Shown: positions 17,208 through 27,713, counted from the stretch's first letter. The stretch is DNA of 47,693 nt from Prevotella sp. (GCA_024697645.1 JAILFH010000009.1:1-47693); one strand, 5' to 3'. Made by a program: numbers and translations. The notes: generated from the sequence alone by a model not told the origin.

Positions 17208-19112
17208 ATGGAAAAAAGTCAACAAGGGCTATTAAGCCAAATCATATATCCGGCCGACCTGCGCCAACTGGACGTAAAACAATTGCCTGAAGTGTGCCGC
17301 GAGTTACGCGAGGAGATTGTGAAGGAGTTGTCGGTGAATCCAGGTCACCTGGCCTCATCACTGGGCGTGGTGGAAATTACCGTCGCCCTGCATTACGTCT
17401 TCGATACACCCAACGACAAACTGGTGTGGGACGTGGGACATCAGGCTTATGGACACAAAATGCTTACGGGTCGCAGAGAGCAATTCTCAACGAACAGGAA
17501 ACTGGGTGGTCTTCGCCCATTCCCGTCGCCTATGGAAAGCGAGTACGACACGTTCACATGTGGACATGCGTCGAACTCCATCTCCGCTGCACTGGGTATG
17601 GCTGTAGCCAGTCAGAACAAGGTTGTCGCCATCATCGGCGATGGTGCAATGAGCGGTGGTCTGGCCTTCGAGGGAATTAACAATGTTTCATCGACGCCCA
17701 ATGACCTGCTCATCATCCTGAACGACAACGACATGTCTATCGACCGCGCCGTAGGAGGCATGGAAAAATATCTGCTACAACTCGACACAAATGCCACCTA
17801 TAACCGGCTACGCTTCAAGGCATCGCAATGGCTGAAGGCACGTGGTATGATGAACGAAGACCGACGTAAGGGTCTCATCCGACTGAACAATGCGCTGAAA
17901 TCGGCATTGAGCCACCAGCAGAACATCTTCGAGGGTATGAACATCCGATACTTCGGTCCTTTTGACGGGCACAAGGTGGAGGATTTGGTGCGTATTTTGA
18001 AACAGGTAAAAGACATGAAAGGTCCCAAACTGCTACATCTTCACACCACAAAGGGCAAGGGCTATCAGCCAGCAGAACAGCAGGCTACGATTTGGCACGC
18101 TCCAGGAAAGTTTGATGCTAAGACAGGTGAACGCATTACGTCTGACAACTCGAATGAGCCGCCTCGCTATCAAGATGTCTTTGGTGAAACGCTGCTCGAG
18201 TTAGCGCAACAGAACGAGAAAATTGTGGGCGTGACACCTGCAATGCCGACAGGCTGTTCGATGAACATCATGATGAAGGCATTGCCCAATCGCACGTTTG
18301 ACGTGGGAATTGCCGAGGGACACGCAGTGACATTCTCCGCTGGAATGGCGAAAGAGGGTCTGCAACCTTTCTGCAATATCTACAGTTCGTTTGCTCAACG
18401 TGCTTACGATAACATCATCCACGATGCAGCAATCCTGAACTTGCCCGTAGTGATTTGCCTCGACCGAGCAGGTCTCGTTGGACAAGACGGCCCCACTCAT
18501 CATGGCGCATTCGACCTGGCGTATCTCAGACCTATTCCCAATCTGACCATCTGTTCACCAATGGATGAGCGCGAACTCAGAAGGTTGATGTTCACTGCCC
18601 AATTGCCCAATCAGGGTACATTCGTCATACGCTATCCACGTGGTAGAGGTGTTCTCACCGACTGGCGCTGCCCATTGGAATCTGTCACTGTTGGTACGGG
18701 TCGCAAACTCCACAATGGCTCTGACATAGCAGTACTCACTATCGGTCCTATCGGAAACGATGTTGAAGACATTATTGCAGGGTTCTCTCAGCAGAGTGAG
18801 GCTGACACTAACATTTCTAATGTTCCCTCTGTGGCTCACTACGATATGAGATTCCTAAAGCCGCTCGACGAGGACATTCTGCATGAGGTAGGCAAGCGCT
18901 TCAGTAGGATTGTAACTATCGAAGACGGAGTGCGCAATGGCGGACTTGGGTCGGCAGTGCTCGAATGGATGAGCGACCACGGTTATCAGCCACAAGTAAC
19001 TCGCCTCGGTCTCCCCGACCAATTCATCGAACATGGAACCGTAGACGAACTCCGGCAAATAGTCGGACTCGACAAAGAAAGCATCAAAAAGGCGCTGAGA
19101 GGCGAAAGTTGA
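17208..19112 (+). CDS. dxs: 1-deoxy-D-xylulose-5-phosphate synthase (DXS)
   Basis: A 634-residue thiamine-diphosphate enzyme that condenses pyruvate with glyceraldehyde 3-phosphate, the first step of the MEP isoprenoid pathway and a source for thiamine and pyridoxal precursors. Seen: [10 protein letters not shown] near residue 45, [10 protein letters not shown] at 75-84 with catalytic-region histidines, the ThDP motif GDGAMSGG (144-151) ending in NN (158-159), and the transketolase-like second half with [15 protein letters not shown] and RYPRGRG. The length is normal. It is followed about 200 bases later by trkA and trkH, a neighbourhood I recall from other Bacteroidales. The gap to trkA holds a hairpin, so co-transcription is not certain. 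Confidence 0.97.
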   Translation: MEKSQQGLLSQIIYPADLRQLDVKQLPEVCRELREEIVKELSVNPGHLASSLGVVEITVALHYVFDTPNDKLVWDVGHQAYGHKMLTGRREQFSTNRKLGGLRPFPSPMESEYDTFTCGHASNSISAALGMAVASQNKVVAIIGDGAMSGGLAFEGINNVSSTPNDLLIILNDNDMSIDRAVGGMEKYLLQLDTNATYNRLRFKASQWLKARGMMNEDRRKGLIRLNNALKSALSHQQNIFEGMNIRYFGPFDGHKVEDLVRILKQVKDMKGPKLLHLHTTKGKGYQPAEQQATIWHAPGKFDAKTGERITSDNSNEPPRYQDVFGETLLELAQQNEKIVGVTPAMPTGCSMNIMMKALPNRTFDVGIAEGHAVTFSAGMAKEGLQPFCNIYSSFAQRAYDNIIHDAAILNLPVVICLDRAGLVGQDGPTHHGAFDLAYLRPIPNLTICSPMDERELRRLMFTAQLPNQGTFVIRYPRGRGVLTDWRCPLESVTVGTGRKLHNGSDIAVLTIGPIGNDVEDIIAGFSQQSEADTNISNVPSVAHYDMRFLKPLDEDILHEVGKRFSRIVTIEDGVRNGGLGSAVLEWMSDHGYQPQVTRLGLPDQFIEHGTVDELRQIVGLDKESIKKALRGES

Positions 19113-19126
19113 TAGATTCTAGAGGA

Positions 19127-19160
19127 GAATGATATGATTTAGGAATAGATATTATCATTC
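19127..19160 (+). terminator. Weak hairpin after dxs
   Basis: GAATGATA (19127-19134) pairs with TATCATTC (19153-19160) around an 18-base loop, 14 bases past the dxs stop. There is no T-run, so it may be a terminator, a processing site or neither. Confidence 0.35.
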
Positions 19161-19309
19161 GAACCTATCTTCATTCAACTCAGAACAATTCTCAGACACT
19201 CCTGCAGCGTAATGAACCCATGAATGGGCGAAACCCTTTGAACTGCAATAAAGTCGCTTTGCCGCACGAAGCGTACTATTTCTAGACAATAACAAAAACA
19301 ATATAACTC

Positions 19310-20656
19310 GTGAAAATAGTCATTGTAGGCGCCTACGCCATCGGAACCCATCTGGCCAAGTTGCTTTCGCGCAACGACCACGACACAGTGCTCATTGACG
19401 CCGACCCCGAACGGTTGTCGAGTATCAACAGCGACTACGACCTGATGACCATTCAGGCCTCACCCTCACGCATTCAGACCCTGAAGGACGCAGGAGTAAG
19501 TTCTACCGACTTGTTCATTTCCGTCACACCAGACGAGAACTTGAACATGAACGCGTGCATTCTGGCAAAGGCATTGGGAGCCAAGCGAACCGTCGCTAAA
19601 ATTGACAATAGCGAATATCTCGATCCGAAACTTCAATCGTTCTTCGAAGGTATTGGTATCAGTTCGCTCATCTATCCGGAGAACCTTGCAGCAGTTGATA
19701 TTTCGAACGGACTGAAGATGTCGTGGGTAAGACAGCGGTGGGACGTGCACGATGGGGCTCTCACGATGCTTGGTATCAAGTTGCGCGCTAATTGCGAAAT
19801 CCTTAACCAACCCTTAAAGGATCTCTGCAAACCCGAATCACCTTATCACATCGTGGCCATCAAGCGCGGAAACGATACTATCATTCCTCGAGGTGACGAT
19901 GTACTGGCTCTGAACGACATCGCCTACTTCATGACAACGACCCAATACATTCCCTACATCCGCAGCATCGTGGGTAAGGAGCGTTATGCTGACGTGAAGA
20001 ACGTGATGATTATGGGTGGTGGTGCAACTGCCGTGAGGGCTATCACCATGATGCCAGAATACATGAATGTAAAGATCTTCGAGGCCAACGAGAGTCGCTG
20101 CGACAAACTCAATGAACTCATCAACTCCGACCGTGTGATGGTGATTCACGGTGACGGACGCGACTTAGGTTTGCTTAACGAGGAAGGCATAAAGAACACT
20201 CAGGCGTTTGTGGCACTCACTGGTAACGCCGAAACCAACATCCTCGCCTGTCTTACAGCCAAGCGACTTGGCGTCAGAAAAACCGTTGCGATGGTGGAGA
20301 ACTTTGATTATGTCTCAATGGCAGAGAGTCTCGACATTGGTACCATCATCAACAAGAAAGCCCTCGCCGCCAGTTATATCTATCAGATGATGCTCGATGC
20401 TGATGTTCATAACATTCACTTCCTGATGTCTGCCAATGCCGACGTGGCTGAATTTACGGCTGAACCAGGTTCGAAGGTTACGAAGAAAAAGGTGTTTGAA
20501 CTCGGTTTGCCAAAGGGTACTACGATTGGTGGACTCGTAAGAAATGGCGAAGGCTACCTCGTAAGCGGTGGTACACAGATTGAGGCTGGCGACTCAGTAG
20601 TGGTGTTCTGCCACGAAATCAACATGTCGCGCCTCGAGAAATTCTTCCGCAGTTAA
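19310..20656 (+). CDS. trkA: Trk potassium uptake regulatory subunit TrkA
   Basis: A 448-residue peripheral membrane regulator of Trk potassium transport. It has two RCK halves: the first starts at the N-terminus with a Rossmann-like MKIVIVGAYAIGTHLAKLL and an acidic strand-end residue in DTVLIDAD; the second begins near residue 225 with NVMIMGGGATAVRAI. Each is followed by a TrkA-C-like segment; the final one ends SVVVFC. These bind NAD(H)/ATP and gate the membrane channel TrkH, encoded next. The start is GTG at 19310; it places the first strand exactly at the N-terminus, as in homologues. No clear promoter is seen just upstream. Confidence 0.95.
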   Translation: MKIVIVGAYAIGTHLAKLLSRNDHDTVLIDADPERLSSINSDYDLMTIQASPSRIQTLKDAGVSSTDLFISVTPDENLNMNACILAKALGAKRTVAKIDNSEYLDPKLQSFFEGIGISSLIYPENLAAVDISNGLKMSWVRQRWDVHDGALTMLGIKLRANCEILNQPLKDLCKPESPYHIVAIKRGNDTIIPRGDDVLALNDIAYFMTTTQYIPYIRSIVGKERYADVKNVMIMGGGATAVRAITMMPEYMNVKIFEANESRCDKLNELINSDRVMVIHGDGRDLGLLNEEGIKNTQAFVALTGNAETNILACLTAKRLGVRKTVAMVENFDYVSMAESLDIGTIINKKALAASYIYQMMLDADVHNIHFLMSANADVAEFTAEPGSKVTKKKVFELGLPKGTTIGGLVRNGEGYLVSGGTQIEAGDSVVVFCHEINMSRLEKFFRS

Positions 20657-20681
20657 CGCAAAACCAACATTTGATATTGGC

Positions 20682-20744
20682 GATTTGTAATTTGCCATCT
20701 GTCATTTGCGATTTGTCACGTGTAATCTGTAATTTGTAAATTGT
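20682..20744. repeat. Heptanucleotide array between trkA and trkH, 9 units
   Basis: Nine consecutive 7-base units (GATTTGT, AATTTGC, CATCTGT, CATTTGC and similar) run in register and end 8 bases before ATG 20753. Consensus and register match the array at 16414-16518. In this place it would form most of the intergenic leader of trkH. Confidence 0.85.
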
Positions 20745-20752
20745 TCCCAGTG

Positions 20753-22210
20753 ATGGTCAATTTTAAAATCATATACAAAATCATAGGCACCCTGCTTTTC
20801 ATTGAGTCGGGTATGATGGCTGTCTGTATGGCGTTTTCCCTATATCTAGGCGAAGACGACTCATTGGCATTCATCGTGTCGGTAGTCACCACCATCCTTG
20901 GAGGAATCATTCTGAAATACGTCGGGCGTGAAGCCGACAACTCTCTGGGACGCCGCGAAGCCTATCTGCTCGTTACACTCACGTGGATTGTCTTCAGTCT
21001 CTTTGGTTCTCTGCCATTCCTCATCAGCGGCTATATCCCCAACTTTACCAACGCCTATTTCGAAACTATCTCTGGCTTCACCACTACTGGCTGCAGCATT
21101 CTTGACGATGTGGAATGTCTGCCACATGCACTGCTCATCTGGCGCTCTATGACCCAATGGATTGGAGGTTTGGGAATCGTATTCTTCACCATCGCTATTA
21201 TACCTTCGCTCGTAGGAGGCAATGTGAAAGTATTCTCTGCAGAAGCGACAGGACCCATCCGCGCGAAGATGCACCCAAGACTTGGAACAACTGCGAAGTG
21301 GATTTGGAGCATTTACCTTGTTCTCACTCTTGGTTGTGCAGCAAGTTACTACGTTGCCGGCATGGGAGTCTTTGACGCTGTAAACTACGCAATGACCACT
21401 ACTGCTACTGGCGGATTCTCTACCCATAATGCCAGTACTGGTTATTTCCACAATCCTTATATCGACTATTGTGGCATCATCTTCATGTTCCTCTCAGGAA
21501 CAAGTTTCACGCTACTCTACACCACACTTTTCAAAGGCCATTTCCGTCGGTTCTTCCGTAATTCCGAAATGCGGCTCTATGTCTTTGCTGTCATTGCTGC
21601 TACGGCATTCATCTCATTCTTCCTCATCCGTGAGAACGACTACCAGTTTGGCGATGCGATTCGCATAAGCCTTTTCCAAGTCACATCGTTTATCACCACA
21701 ACAGGTGTCTTCAACGACGACGCGGCTCAATGGAACCATATCACGTGGGTGGTGCTTAGTATATGTATGTTCATGGGAGCCTGCTCTGGCTCTACCAGTG
21801 GCGGTTTCAAGTGCATTCGACTGGTAATGGTGCTCAACATTCTCCGAAACGAACTTCGCCGCATTCTACATCCACGGGCCGTACTTCCCGTTCGTGTCAA
21901 CGACAATACAGTGCCCTATTCATCTCAGGTGACGTTGCTGGCATTTCTTGCTGCCTATATGGCGCTATGCCTATTCGTCTATTTCACGATGATACTACAG
22001 GGTGTTGACAGTACCAACTCCATTACTATTGCGCTCAGTTGCGCAAGTAATGTCGGACCGACGCTTGGCCTTGAGATTGGTCCTACGATGTCTTGGAACA
22101 TTTTACCGTGGGATATCAAATGGCTTCTCTCTGGTCTGATGCTCATGGGACGTCTTGAAATCTTCACCGTTCTCATCCTCTTCACTCGTTCGTTCTGGAA
22201 AGAGAACTAA
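20753..22210 (+). CDS. trkH: Trk potassium transporter membrane subunit TrkH
   Basis: A 485-residue polytopic membrane protein of the Trk/Ktr/HKT family that forms the potassium pore controlled by TrkA. Repeated membrane segments and the four pore-loop motifs are visible: TISGFTTTGCS near residue 105, MTTTATGGFSTHN near 215, SFITTTGVFND near 315 and ALSCASNVGPTLG near 430, each with the filter glycine. The length is normal. ATG 20753 is chosen; a GTG immediately before it is possible. TrkA lies upstream across a 96-base gap filled largely by a heptad array, and manA follows after 55 bases, so the three may share a message. Confidence 0.95.
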   Translation: MVNFKIIYKIIGTLLFIESGMMAVCMAFSLYLGEDDSLAFIVSVVTTILGGIILKYVGREADNSLGRREAYLLVTLTWIVFSLFGSLPFLISGYIPNFTNAYFETISGFTTTGCSILDDVECLPHALLIWRSMTQWIGGLGIVFFTIAIIPSLVGGNVKVFSAEATGPIRAKMHPRLGTTAKWIWSIYLVLTLGCAASYYVAGMGVFDAVNYAMTTTATGGFSTHNASTGYFHNPYIDYCGIIFMFLSGTSFTLLYTTLFKGHFRRFFRNSEMRLYVFAVIAATAFISFFLIRENDYQFGDAIRISLFQVTSFITTTGVFNDDAAQWNHITWVVLSICMFMGACSGSTSGGFKCIRLVMVLNILRNELRRILHPRAVLPVRVNDNTVPYSSQVTLLAFLAAYMALCLFVYFTMILQGVDSTNSITIALSCASNVGPTLGLEIGPTMSWNILPWDIKWLLSGLMLMGRLEIFTVLILFTRSFWKEN

Positions 22211-22265
22211 GCATTGAACCATATTGAAACAATAAATAAAATATAAACCGTCAATTCAAAAAAAC

Positions 22266-23225
22266 ATGTATTACAAGTTTTCACCTATTTTGAAGAGCAC
22301 AATCTGGGGCGGTACGAAGATTGCCCCGTTCAAGAACATCCAGACTCCAATGACGAAAGTCGGAGAGAGTTGGGAGATTAGTGGTGTTCCTGGTAACGAG
22401 ACAGTTGTCAGCGAAGGTCCTTGCGAGGGTCGCAAACTCAATGACCTTGTCGCCGAACAGAAGGCAACCCTTGTGGGCAAGGCCAACTACGAACGTTTCG
22501 GTAATGAGTTCCCACTGCTCATCAAGTTTATTGACGCACGCGACGACCTCTCTATTCAAGTGCATCCTACCGATGAGATTGCCCACCGACAGGGACGTGA
22601 ACGCGGTAAGACCGAGATGTGGTATCTCATGCCTTCAGACCCTGAGGCAACATTGCTCTGCGGTCTCCGTAAGAAGATTACTCCCGAAGAATATAAGAAA
22701 ATGGTCAGCGAAAATACAATCGTTGATGCTATTGCCCGCTATCCGGTCAACGAGGGCGACTGCTTCTTTCTGCCCGCAGGTCGCATTCACGCTATTGGTT
22801 CTGGCTGTTTCCTCGCAGAGATTCAGCAGACTTCTGACGTGACCTATCGCATCTATGACTTTGACCGCCGCGATGATCAGGGACGCCCACGCGAACTCCA
22901 CACTGAACTCGCCGCAGAGAGTATCAACTATGAAGTGCTTGATGACTACCAGACTCATTACACACCCGAGAAGAACCAGGGCGTACAACTCGTAAGTTGT
23001 CCCTATTTCACCACTTCTGTCTATGACCTCGATGAGCCTATGACCATCGACTATAGCGATTTGGATTCGTTCGTCATTTTCATTGCTCTCAGTGGCGAAG
23101 GTACCGTCTGCCTTGACGATAACACCCAATTCTCCTTCCGTGCTGGCGAAACAGTCCTTCTGCCCGCTACCACCCAGCAAGTTCAGGTTGAAGGCACCAT
23201 CAAATTCATCGAGACCTACGTGTAA
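22266..23225 (+). CDS. manA: Mannose-6-phosphate isomerase, class I
   Basis: A 319-residue zinc metalloenzyme of the cupin fold that interconverts mannose 6-phosphate and fructose 6-phosphate, feeding mannose catabolism or GDP-mannose synthesis. Metal ligands expected for the family are present: Gln98 and His100 in SIQVHPTD, Glu117 in GKTEMWY, and His175 in AGRIHAIG. The short form, about 320 residues, is the usual Bacteroidales and Firmicutes length. The N-terminus KSTIWGGTK is typical. It lies 55 bases after trkH on the same strand and is followed by a strong hairpin, suggesting the end of a transcript. Confidence 0.95.
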   Translation: MYYKFSPILKSTIWGGTKIAPFKNIQTPMTKVGESWEISGVPGNETVVSEGPCEGRKLNDLVAEQKATLVGKANYERFGNEFPLLIKFIDARDDLSIQVHPTDEIAHRQGRERGKTEMWYLMPSDPEATLLCGLRKKITPEEYKKMVSENTIVDAIARYPVNEGDCFFLPAGRIHAIGSGCFLAEIQQTSDVTYRIYDFDRRDDQGRPRELHTELAAESINYEVLDDYQTHYTPEKNQGVQLVSCPYFTTSVYDLDEPMTIDYSDLDSFVIFIALSGEGTVCLDDNTQFSFRAGETVLLPATTQQVQVEGTIKFIETYV

Positions 23226-23288
23226 CCAATCTCACACATCTTTAATTCCTTTTCCTTTGGATCTGAGATTGGGTCAATATATAATAAT

Positions 23289-23327
23289 CCCCCACTATTA
23301 TTCTCACAAAGAGAGTCGTAGTGGGGG
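23289..23327. terminator. Bidirectional terminator hairpin between convergent genes
   Basis: CCCCCACTA (23289-23297) pairs with TAGTGGGGG (23319-23327), and an inner TCTC/GAGA extends the stem. AT-rich sequence follows on the minus-strand side. It lies between manA (plus) and the minus-strand gene ending at 23420. A 15-base direct repeat (ATGATTTCCAATTAC) follows at 23330-23361. Confidence 0.6.
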
Positions 23328-23419
23328 GTATGATTTCCAATTACTCATGATTTCCAATTACAAATGCGCTTCTGATAAGTTGTAATTCAAAAAACCTTAA
23401 TTCTGTAAACACAAGGAGT

Positions 23420-24664
23420 CTATTTGTATTTCTTCACGAGTTTGTCAATGGCTTCATCGAGGGAGATTGTGGGTTCGATGATGTTGTAGTTTTCCCAGAA
23501 ATTAGGGTCACGGAAATAGTCAACCTTATCGTAAAAAGCATCGCGCGAATCGAAAGAACTGCGGCCCGAGATGGGCTCAACATTTTCAGAAGTCTTATCG
23601 GTCACAACCATTTCGCAGAAGGCAGTAAAGGAAGTTGCGAAAAGACGACGTTTCCAGTCGCAATTGAAGCGAAACGTGTTGCGAATATAACTGATGCGCG
23701 TCACTCCATTCTCATAACGATAGTTGACGAGGCAAGAGAGTTCCTTCGGGCGGAAGCGAACTCCTCTGGGCTTGCTGACGAGCATGTACTCAGTGGCCTT
23801 TAGGCGGTCCGTCATATCGAGAGAAAGTTCGGCACGAGTGAATGCAAGCGTCTCGCGATCAATATAGAGTTTGCCGAAATAGAGCGGATAAGGCATGATG
23901 AGTTTCGGCGAGATGCTCACGACAAACTGCTGGCGATTGTCAATCACCTCAGGATATTCCATCTTAAAGTAGTAACATGAAAGTTCTTGCTCGTTGAGCA
24001 GAATATCTGAATTCTTCACGATGTCGAGTTGAATCGGCTGTACGGGACCTCCCACCACCTTCACCGAAAGCGTGTCGTTACGCTTCGGGCTTAGCAGACG
24101 ACGACCTTTGCGAATAGCCACACGATCCCTAAAAGAATTGCGAGTGTAGGACGTCTTGTACATATCGACAACTCCTTCTGCAACATAGATAAAGTGGTTG
24201 CGCTTCTTGGCCGTCTCGCGATAGAAACAGTTGTAGAGTTCTGGCACGCGGCTGTAGTTATCGGGAATCTTGCTGATTGCAATACGAACGAGTTCTTCAG
24301 GGTCATCGGTCCAGACAACGACCTCCTGTAACTGCACAGCAGTGGGTTTTAGTTTTATAACAATGTTCTGAACCGCAGATGACGAAAGCCTCAACTTACG
24401 CGACTGAAACCCAAGATGAGAAATCGAAATGGCATCGGGCAGACGCTCAGCCTTCAACGTGAAGAAACCGTCATCATTTGTGACAACAGCCAGACCCGAT
24501 TTCCCTGCAATCACATTTGCCTGAGCAATGGGCTCACCAGTTTGCTCATTTGTGACCGTACCGCTAATCACCACCTTCTGCGCCTGCAGGGAGATGATGG
24601 AAAGAACAAGAAACACGAACAAAACGATGCTTCTCGCTGATAGATTTGCATGAAATCGGTTCAT
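23420..24664 (-). CDS. Secreted carboxypeptidase-regulatory-like domain protein
   Basis: A 414-residue protein with a signal peptide (hydrophobic residues about 12-27, ending LQAQ). Residues about 30-110 form a CarboxypepD_reg-like domain (VISGTVTNEQTGEPIAQANV, NDDGFFTL, ISHLGFQSRKL), the same plug-proximal fold found at the N-termini of SusC/TonB-type proteins, but no TonB barrel follows. The remaining about 300 residues are rich in beta strands and match a type often annotated only as a regulatory-like domain protein in Bacteroidales; function unknown. The start has a strong AAAGGAG (24672-24678) 7 bases upstream of ATG 24664. It lies 130 bases downstream of the C10 protease gene with a large hairpin between. 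Confidence 0.75.
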   Translation of the reverse strand: MNRFHANLSARSIVLFVFLVLSIISLQAQKVVISGTVTNEQTGEPIAQANVIAGKSGLAVVTNDDGFFTLKAERLPDAISISHLGFQSRKLRLSSSAVQNIVIKLKPTAVQLQEVVVWTDDPEELVRIAISKIPDNYSRVPELYNCFYRETAKKRNHFIYVAEGVVDMYKTSYTRNSFRDRVAIRKGRRLLSPKRNDTLSVKVVGGPVQPIQLDIVKNSDILLNEQELSCYYFKMEYPEVIDNRQQFVVSISPKLIMPYPLYFGKLYIDRETLAFTRAELSLDMTDRLKATEYMLVSKPRGVRFRPKELSCLVNYRYENGVTRISYIRNTFRFNCDWKRRLFATSFTAFCEMVVTDKTSENVEPISGRSSFDSRDAFYDKVDYFRDPNFWENYNIIEPTISLDEAIDKLVKKYK

Positions 24665-24732
24665 GACGTCGCTCCTTTCTTTTTTCTAGTAGTCTAGTTT
24701 CTATATTCAGTTTCGCCCCTCTTAACGAAGAG

Positions 24733-24776
24733 CGAGGAGTCTCCCCTATCCTTTTGGGGGAAGGGAAGACTCCTCG
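24733..24776. terminator. Long hairpin between two minus-strand genes
   Basis: CGAGGAGTCT (24733-24742) pairs perfectly with AGACTCCTCG (24767-24776), and the inside pairs further (CCCT with AGGG). It sits 18 bases past the C10 protease stop. No T-run follows on the minus strand, so it could be an attenuator or an mRNA 3'-end stabiliser rather than a full terminator. Confidence 0.55.
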
Positions 24777-24794
24777 AGAGTCATTGGTCGGTTT

Positions 24795-27713
24795 TTACTT
24801 CACCAGAATCTTCTTGACCTGCTGGCCACGCTTCATGATGACTATGCCCCGTTCGGGTTTGTTCAGACGAACACCCGAGAGACTATAGTATTCGACAACG
24901 CCAGATGCGGCTGGTTCAGCAACAGCAGGAGTCTCGATACCCGTAGTGACTGCCTCAAGGAAAGCAACGATAGCCTCACCCAAATCAGTAGCAGCCTGAC
25001 GAATGTCTGTGGTCTTCTCGGCTGTCAGATAGGTGAATACGTCCTCAGCCTTCTGAAGTTCAGCCTTAAAGGTCTCAAGTGCTGTCGGAGTTGCATAGCC
25101 AGCATAAGCGGCAAGCACCTCATAGGCGTGATTAATGGAGTCGGCAAGTTCGACGTAGCGAATCTGCACGTTCGGAATAGCACGATAACCACTTGTTGAA
25201 TACTTCGTCACCACAACACGGAACGGCTCAACAACTGTGTTCTCGGCAGCAGGCAGGAAATAAGGAATGTTACTCTTAAAGCCGAAGAGCATGCTACGTG
25301 TATCAGTCAGACCATAGGTCGTCATTGCGACTACCTGTTCGGTTGCGCTAATGGTATCTGTAGCAACCGGTACATTCGTTGCAGTAATCTCGTTGTAATT
25401 GTCGCGATCAGCCATATAGAGAATTGGCTTCATAGCAGGTATAGAGCGAACATCTTCACTCTCAACCAGCAGACTGCCAATATCTGTGATGAGTTTCACC
25501 TGCATTCCATAAGGCGCTGGTGCTGGGAACGGCAGCATTGCATCACCCCAAGTTCCGTGCTTGTCGACTGACAGTTGGAACGTAGCATTCTTCGCCGTAA
25601 AGGCTTCAGCGGGCATGAATTCATGAGCCATATCTACGACCAGATTATCGCAGTTGCCATCATAAACCACATTATTAGCACCGGGAACAGCATACGACGT
25701 ATAGAACACAGCATTCGGATTGGCTGCCTTCGGCGTCTCTGTCAGTTCACTTACACCTGTGAAGTCGTAAGAGCAAACCGTAGAGTCATTGTCTACATTG
25801 GCGAAGAGCGAAGCACTCCAATTGCCGGTTGCAGTAGCCTTACGACCATCGATAGTCATCATGAAGTTACCGTTACGAACGGTGAAATAGACAAGCGTAT
25901 CGGCTGTCTCGTGACAAAGTTTCGACGCCCCGCCCACAGCAACGACGCTGTCGATATGAGCCTTGTAGTACTGTCCTTCCTCGAGTCCAACCATATTGAA
26001 AACCACATCACGAGTCTGTCCGGTCTCGAAGGTTGTTTCGCGTTCAAAGACCGACTTCACGGGTGTCCAGGTCTTCGTCTCCTGGTCGTAACTGCTGACG
26101 ATACACTCCATACGCGGCTGACAGAATGTTCCGTTCTCGCCGTTGAGCATTGTGGCAGTCACGTTTACGTTCGTACTATTCACCATCGAGAACTCCATCC
26201 CGTCGAGTTCGCTCTTCTGCGTACCCGCATCTACCTTGATTCCCTCTAGTCGCATGTCGTACTCGCAAGCAGTAACCTCCATCGTGCAGGAATCAAGGAT
26301 ATTCTTATTGCCGTCGGTGAGGAACACGTAGCAAGTGCGAGTTGACGAAGGCTTATAGACGAACGTGAACTCGCCCGTCTCTCCCGGATGAACCACCTGG
26401 TCGATATTGCGGCGCGTGCTCGTTGAAGGCAATGCGTTACGAGTCGTGTTCACATAGAAATAAAGTCCTGAGAAATCGAGCGTTCCGTCGTTGGTGAGTT
26501 CCACCTTAATCTCGCTATTGGCCTGCGTATAGAACGGCTGAAGGGTCATCTTTGCCTTCAGATTGGCTTTCTTCGGACGGAAATTGAGGCAACCACGCTG
26601 GTCGCTCTTGAATCCATTCATACCAGTCTCGTCGTCAACAGTATAATAGCCGTCTCCCTGACCTCCCCAACCGAAGTTGAAGTGATAGAGACCCGTCTTT
26701 GCCTGATAACCGTCGAGCACTACAGCGTGACCACCCTGATCGGGATGGGTTCCGCCATAGAGCATCGGGCTACCTGCCTTCAGCGACTTATAGATGAGCG
26801 TCTCCCAAGCCTGCTGTGAATAGTTCCACTTGCCGTGATAACTATTCTCGAGCAAGAACTGACTTGCCAAAGCCTTACCTGCTTCATCGGGCTGACCTGC
26901 GGTAGAAGGTCCATAGTTCAGACGCGAGCAAGTTCCTACAGCATACATCAGCACAGCCACAGCGCGATTCTGACGAGCAGAACCACTACCACTCATCTTC
27001 ATCTGGTCGTATTCTACAGCCGTTCCAGCGGGCAGCGACTCCGTAACAGGATAGTTTCCGTAGTCAGCGCCCCAGTTGATTTCGTAGGTGGGCGTCGCAT
27101 AGACAAGTGTATCGGGATTGTCCTTATGGAAATAATAGACAATCTGTGACGCTGCCGTAGCCACACATCCCGTAACTGCACGCTGACTGGTGTTGTCAGG
27201 ATTCACGGGGCAAAGGTTGTTATAGGGCGAGCCCTGACTCCAGTGAGTCTGGCACATGTAGGGAACATCCTCCCAACTTTCCTTGAACGCATCAACGCCC
27301 TTGCGAGCCGAGATGAGTCGCTCGCGGGCCATACGCTTCGGAGCATTGCGCTTCGGTGCTGCCTGTACTTTGGCAATTTTCTCACCCCAGTTACCGAGCA
27401 TCAACTGAAGGGGTTCGGGTAGTTCGCTCAAGACGAAATCGCCCTGATCGGTGTAGCCCAGAATCGGAGCCGTTGCATCATCTCCACTGACAATGACGAA
27501 GCCCTTGCCCTCACCGCGTGAGAAAATATAATAAGGTGCAATGTCAACATCGTCAGACGAATTGTCGTTGATGCCGACAAACTCCTCAGCCACCAGACGT
27601 GCCTCAGCACGCGTGATGGGATTGGCGTTGGCGGAGAGAGCCACGACCGCCAATAGCACGAACAGCATCAGACGCTGTGCGCATTCATGTGAAAAGGTAG
27701 AAAATTTCTTCAT
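24795..27713 (-). CDS. C10 family cysteine protease (streptopain/interpain-like), T9SS tail
   Basis: A 972-residue secreted protease. A signal peptide (about residues 12-30, ending SANA) is followed by an inhibitory-type propeptide (about 31-120, PITRAEARLVAEEFV and GFVIVSGDD). The catalytic domain (about 140-375) shows Cys183 in RAVTGCVATAASQIVYY and His329 in DQGGHAVVLDGY, then NFGWGGQGDGYY. SpeB of Streptococcus and interpain/PrtT of Prevotella and Porphyromonas are family members. The following about 500 residues are beta-sandwich-like accessory domains, and the end (YYSLSGVRLNKPERG, basic KKILVK) is a T9SS type A-like signal. Such proteases cleave host or competitor proteins; the target is not shown. 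The promoter at 27755-27785 fits the ATG at 27713. Confidence 0.9.
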   Translation of the reverse strand: MKKFSTFSHECAQRLMLFVLLAVVALSANANPITRAEARLVAEEFVGINDNSSDDVDIAPYYIFSRGEGKGFVIVSGDDATAPILGYTDQGDFVLSELPEPLQLMLGNWGEKIAKVQAAPKRNAPKRMARERLISARKGVDAFKESWEDVPYMCQTHWSQGSPYNNLCPVNPDNTSQRAVTGCVATAASQIVYYFHKDNPDTLVYATPTYEINWGADYGNYPVTESLPAGTAVEYDQMKMSGSGSARQNRAVAVLMYAVGTCSRLNYGPSTAGQPDEAGKALASQFLLENSYHGKWNYSQQAWETLIYKSLKAGSPMLYGGTHPDQGGHAVVLDGYQAKTGLYHFNFGWGGQGDGYYTVDDETGMNGFKSDQRGCLNFRPKKANLKAKMTLQPFYTQANSEIKVELTNDGTLDFSGLYFYVNTTRNALPSTSTRRNIDQVVHPGETGEFTFVYKPSSTRTCYVFLTDGNKNILDSCTMEVTACEYDMRLEGIKVDAGTQKSELDGMEFSMVNSTNVNVTATMLNGENGTFCQPRMECIVSSYDQETKTWTPVKSVFERETTFETGQTRDVVFNMVGLEEGQYYKAHIDSVVAVGGASKLCHETADTLVYFTVRNGNFMMTIDGRKATATGNWSASLFANVDNDSTVCSYDFTGVSELTETPKAANPNAVFYTSYAVPGANNVVYDGNCDNLVVDMAHEFMPAEAFTAKNATFQLSVDKHGTWGDAMLPFPAPAPYGMQVKLITDIGSLLVESEDVRSIPAMKPILYMADRDNYNEITATNVPVATDTISATEQVVAMTTYGLTDTRSMLFGFKSNIPYFLPAAENTVVEPFRVVVTKYSTSGYRAIPNVQIRYVELADSINHAYEVLAAYAGYATPTALETFKAELQKAEDVFTYLTAEKTTDIRQAATDLGEAIVAFLEAVTTGIETPAVAEPAASGVVEYYSLSGVRLNKPERGIVIMKRGQQVKKILVK

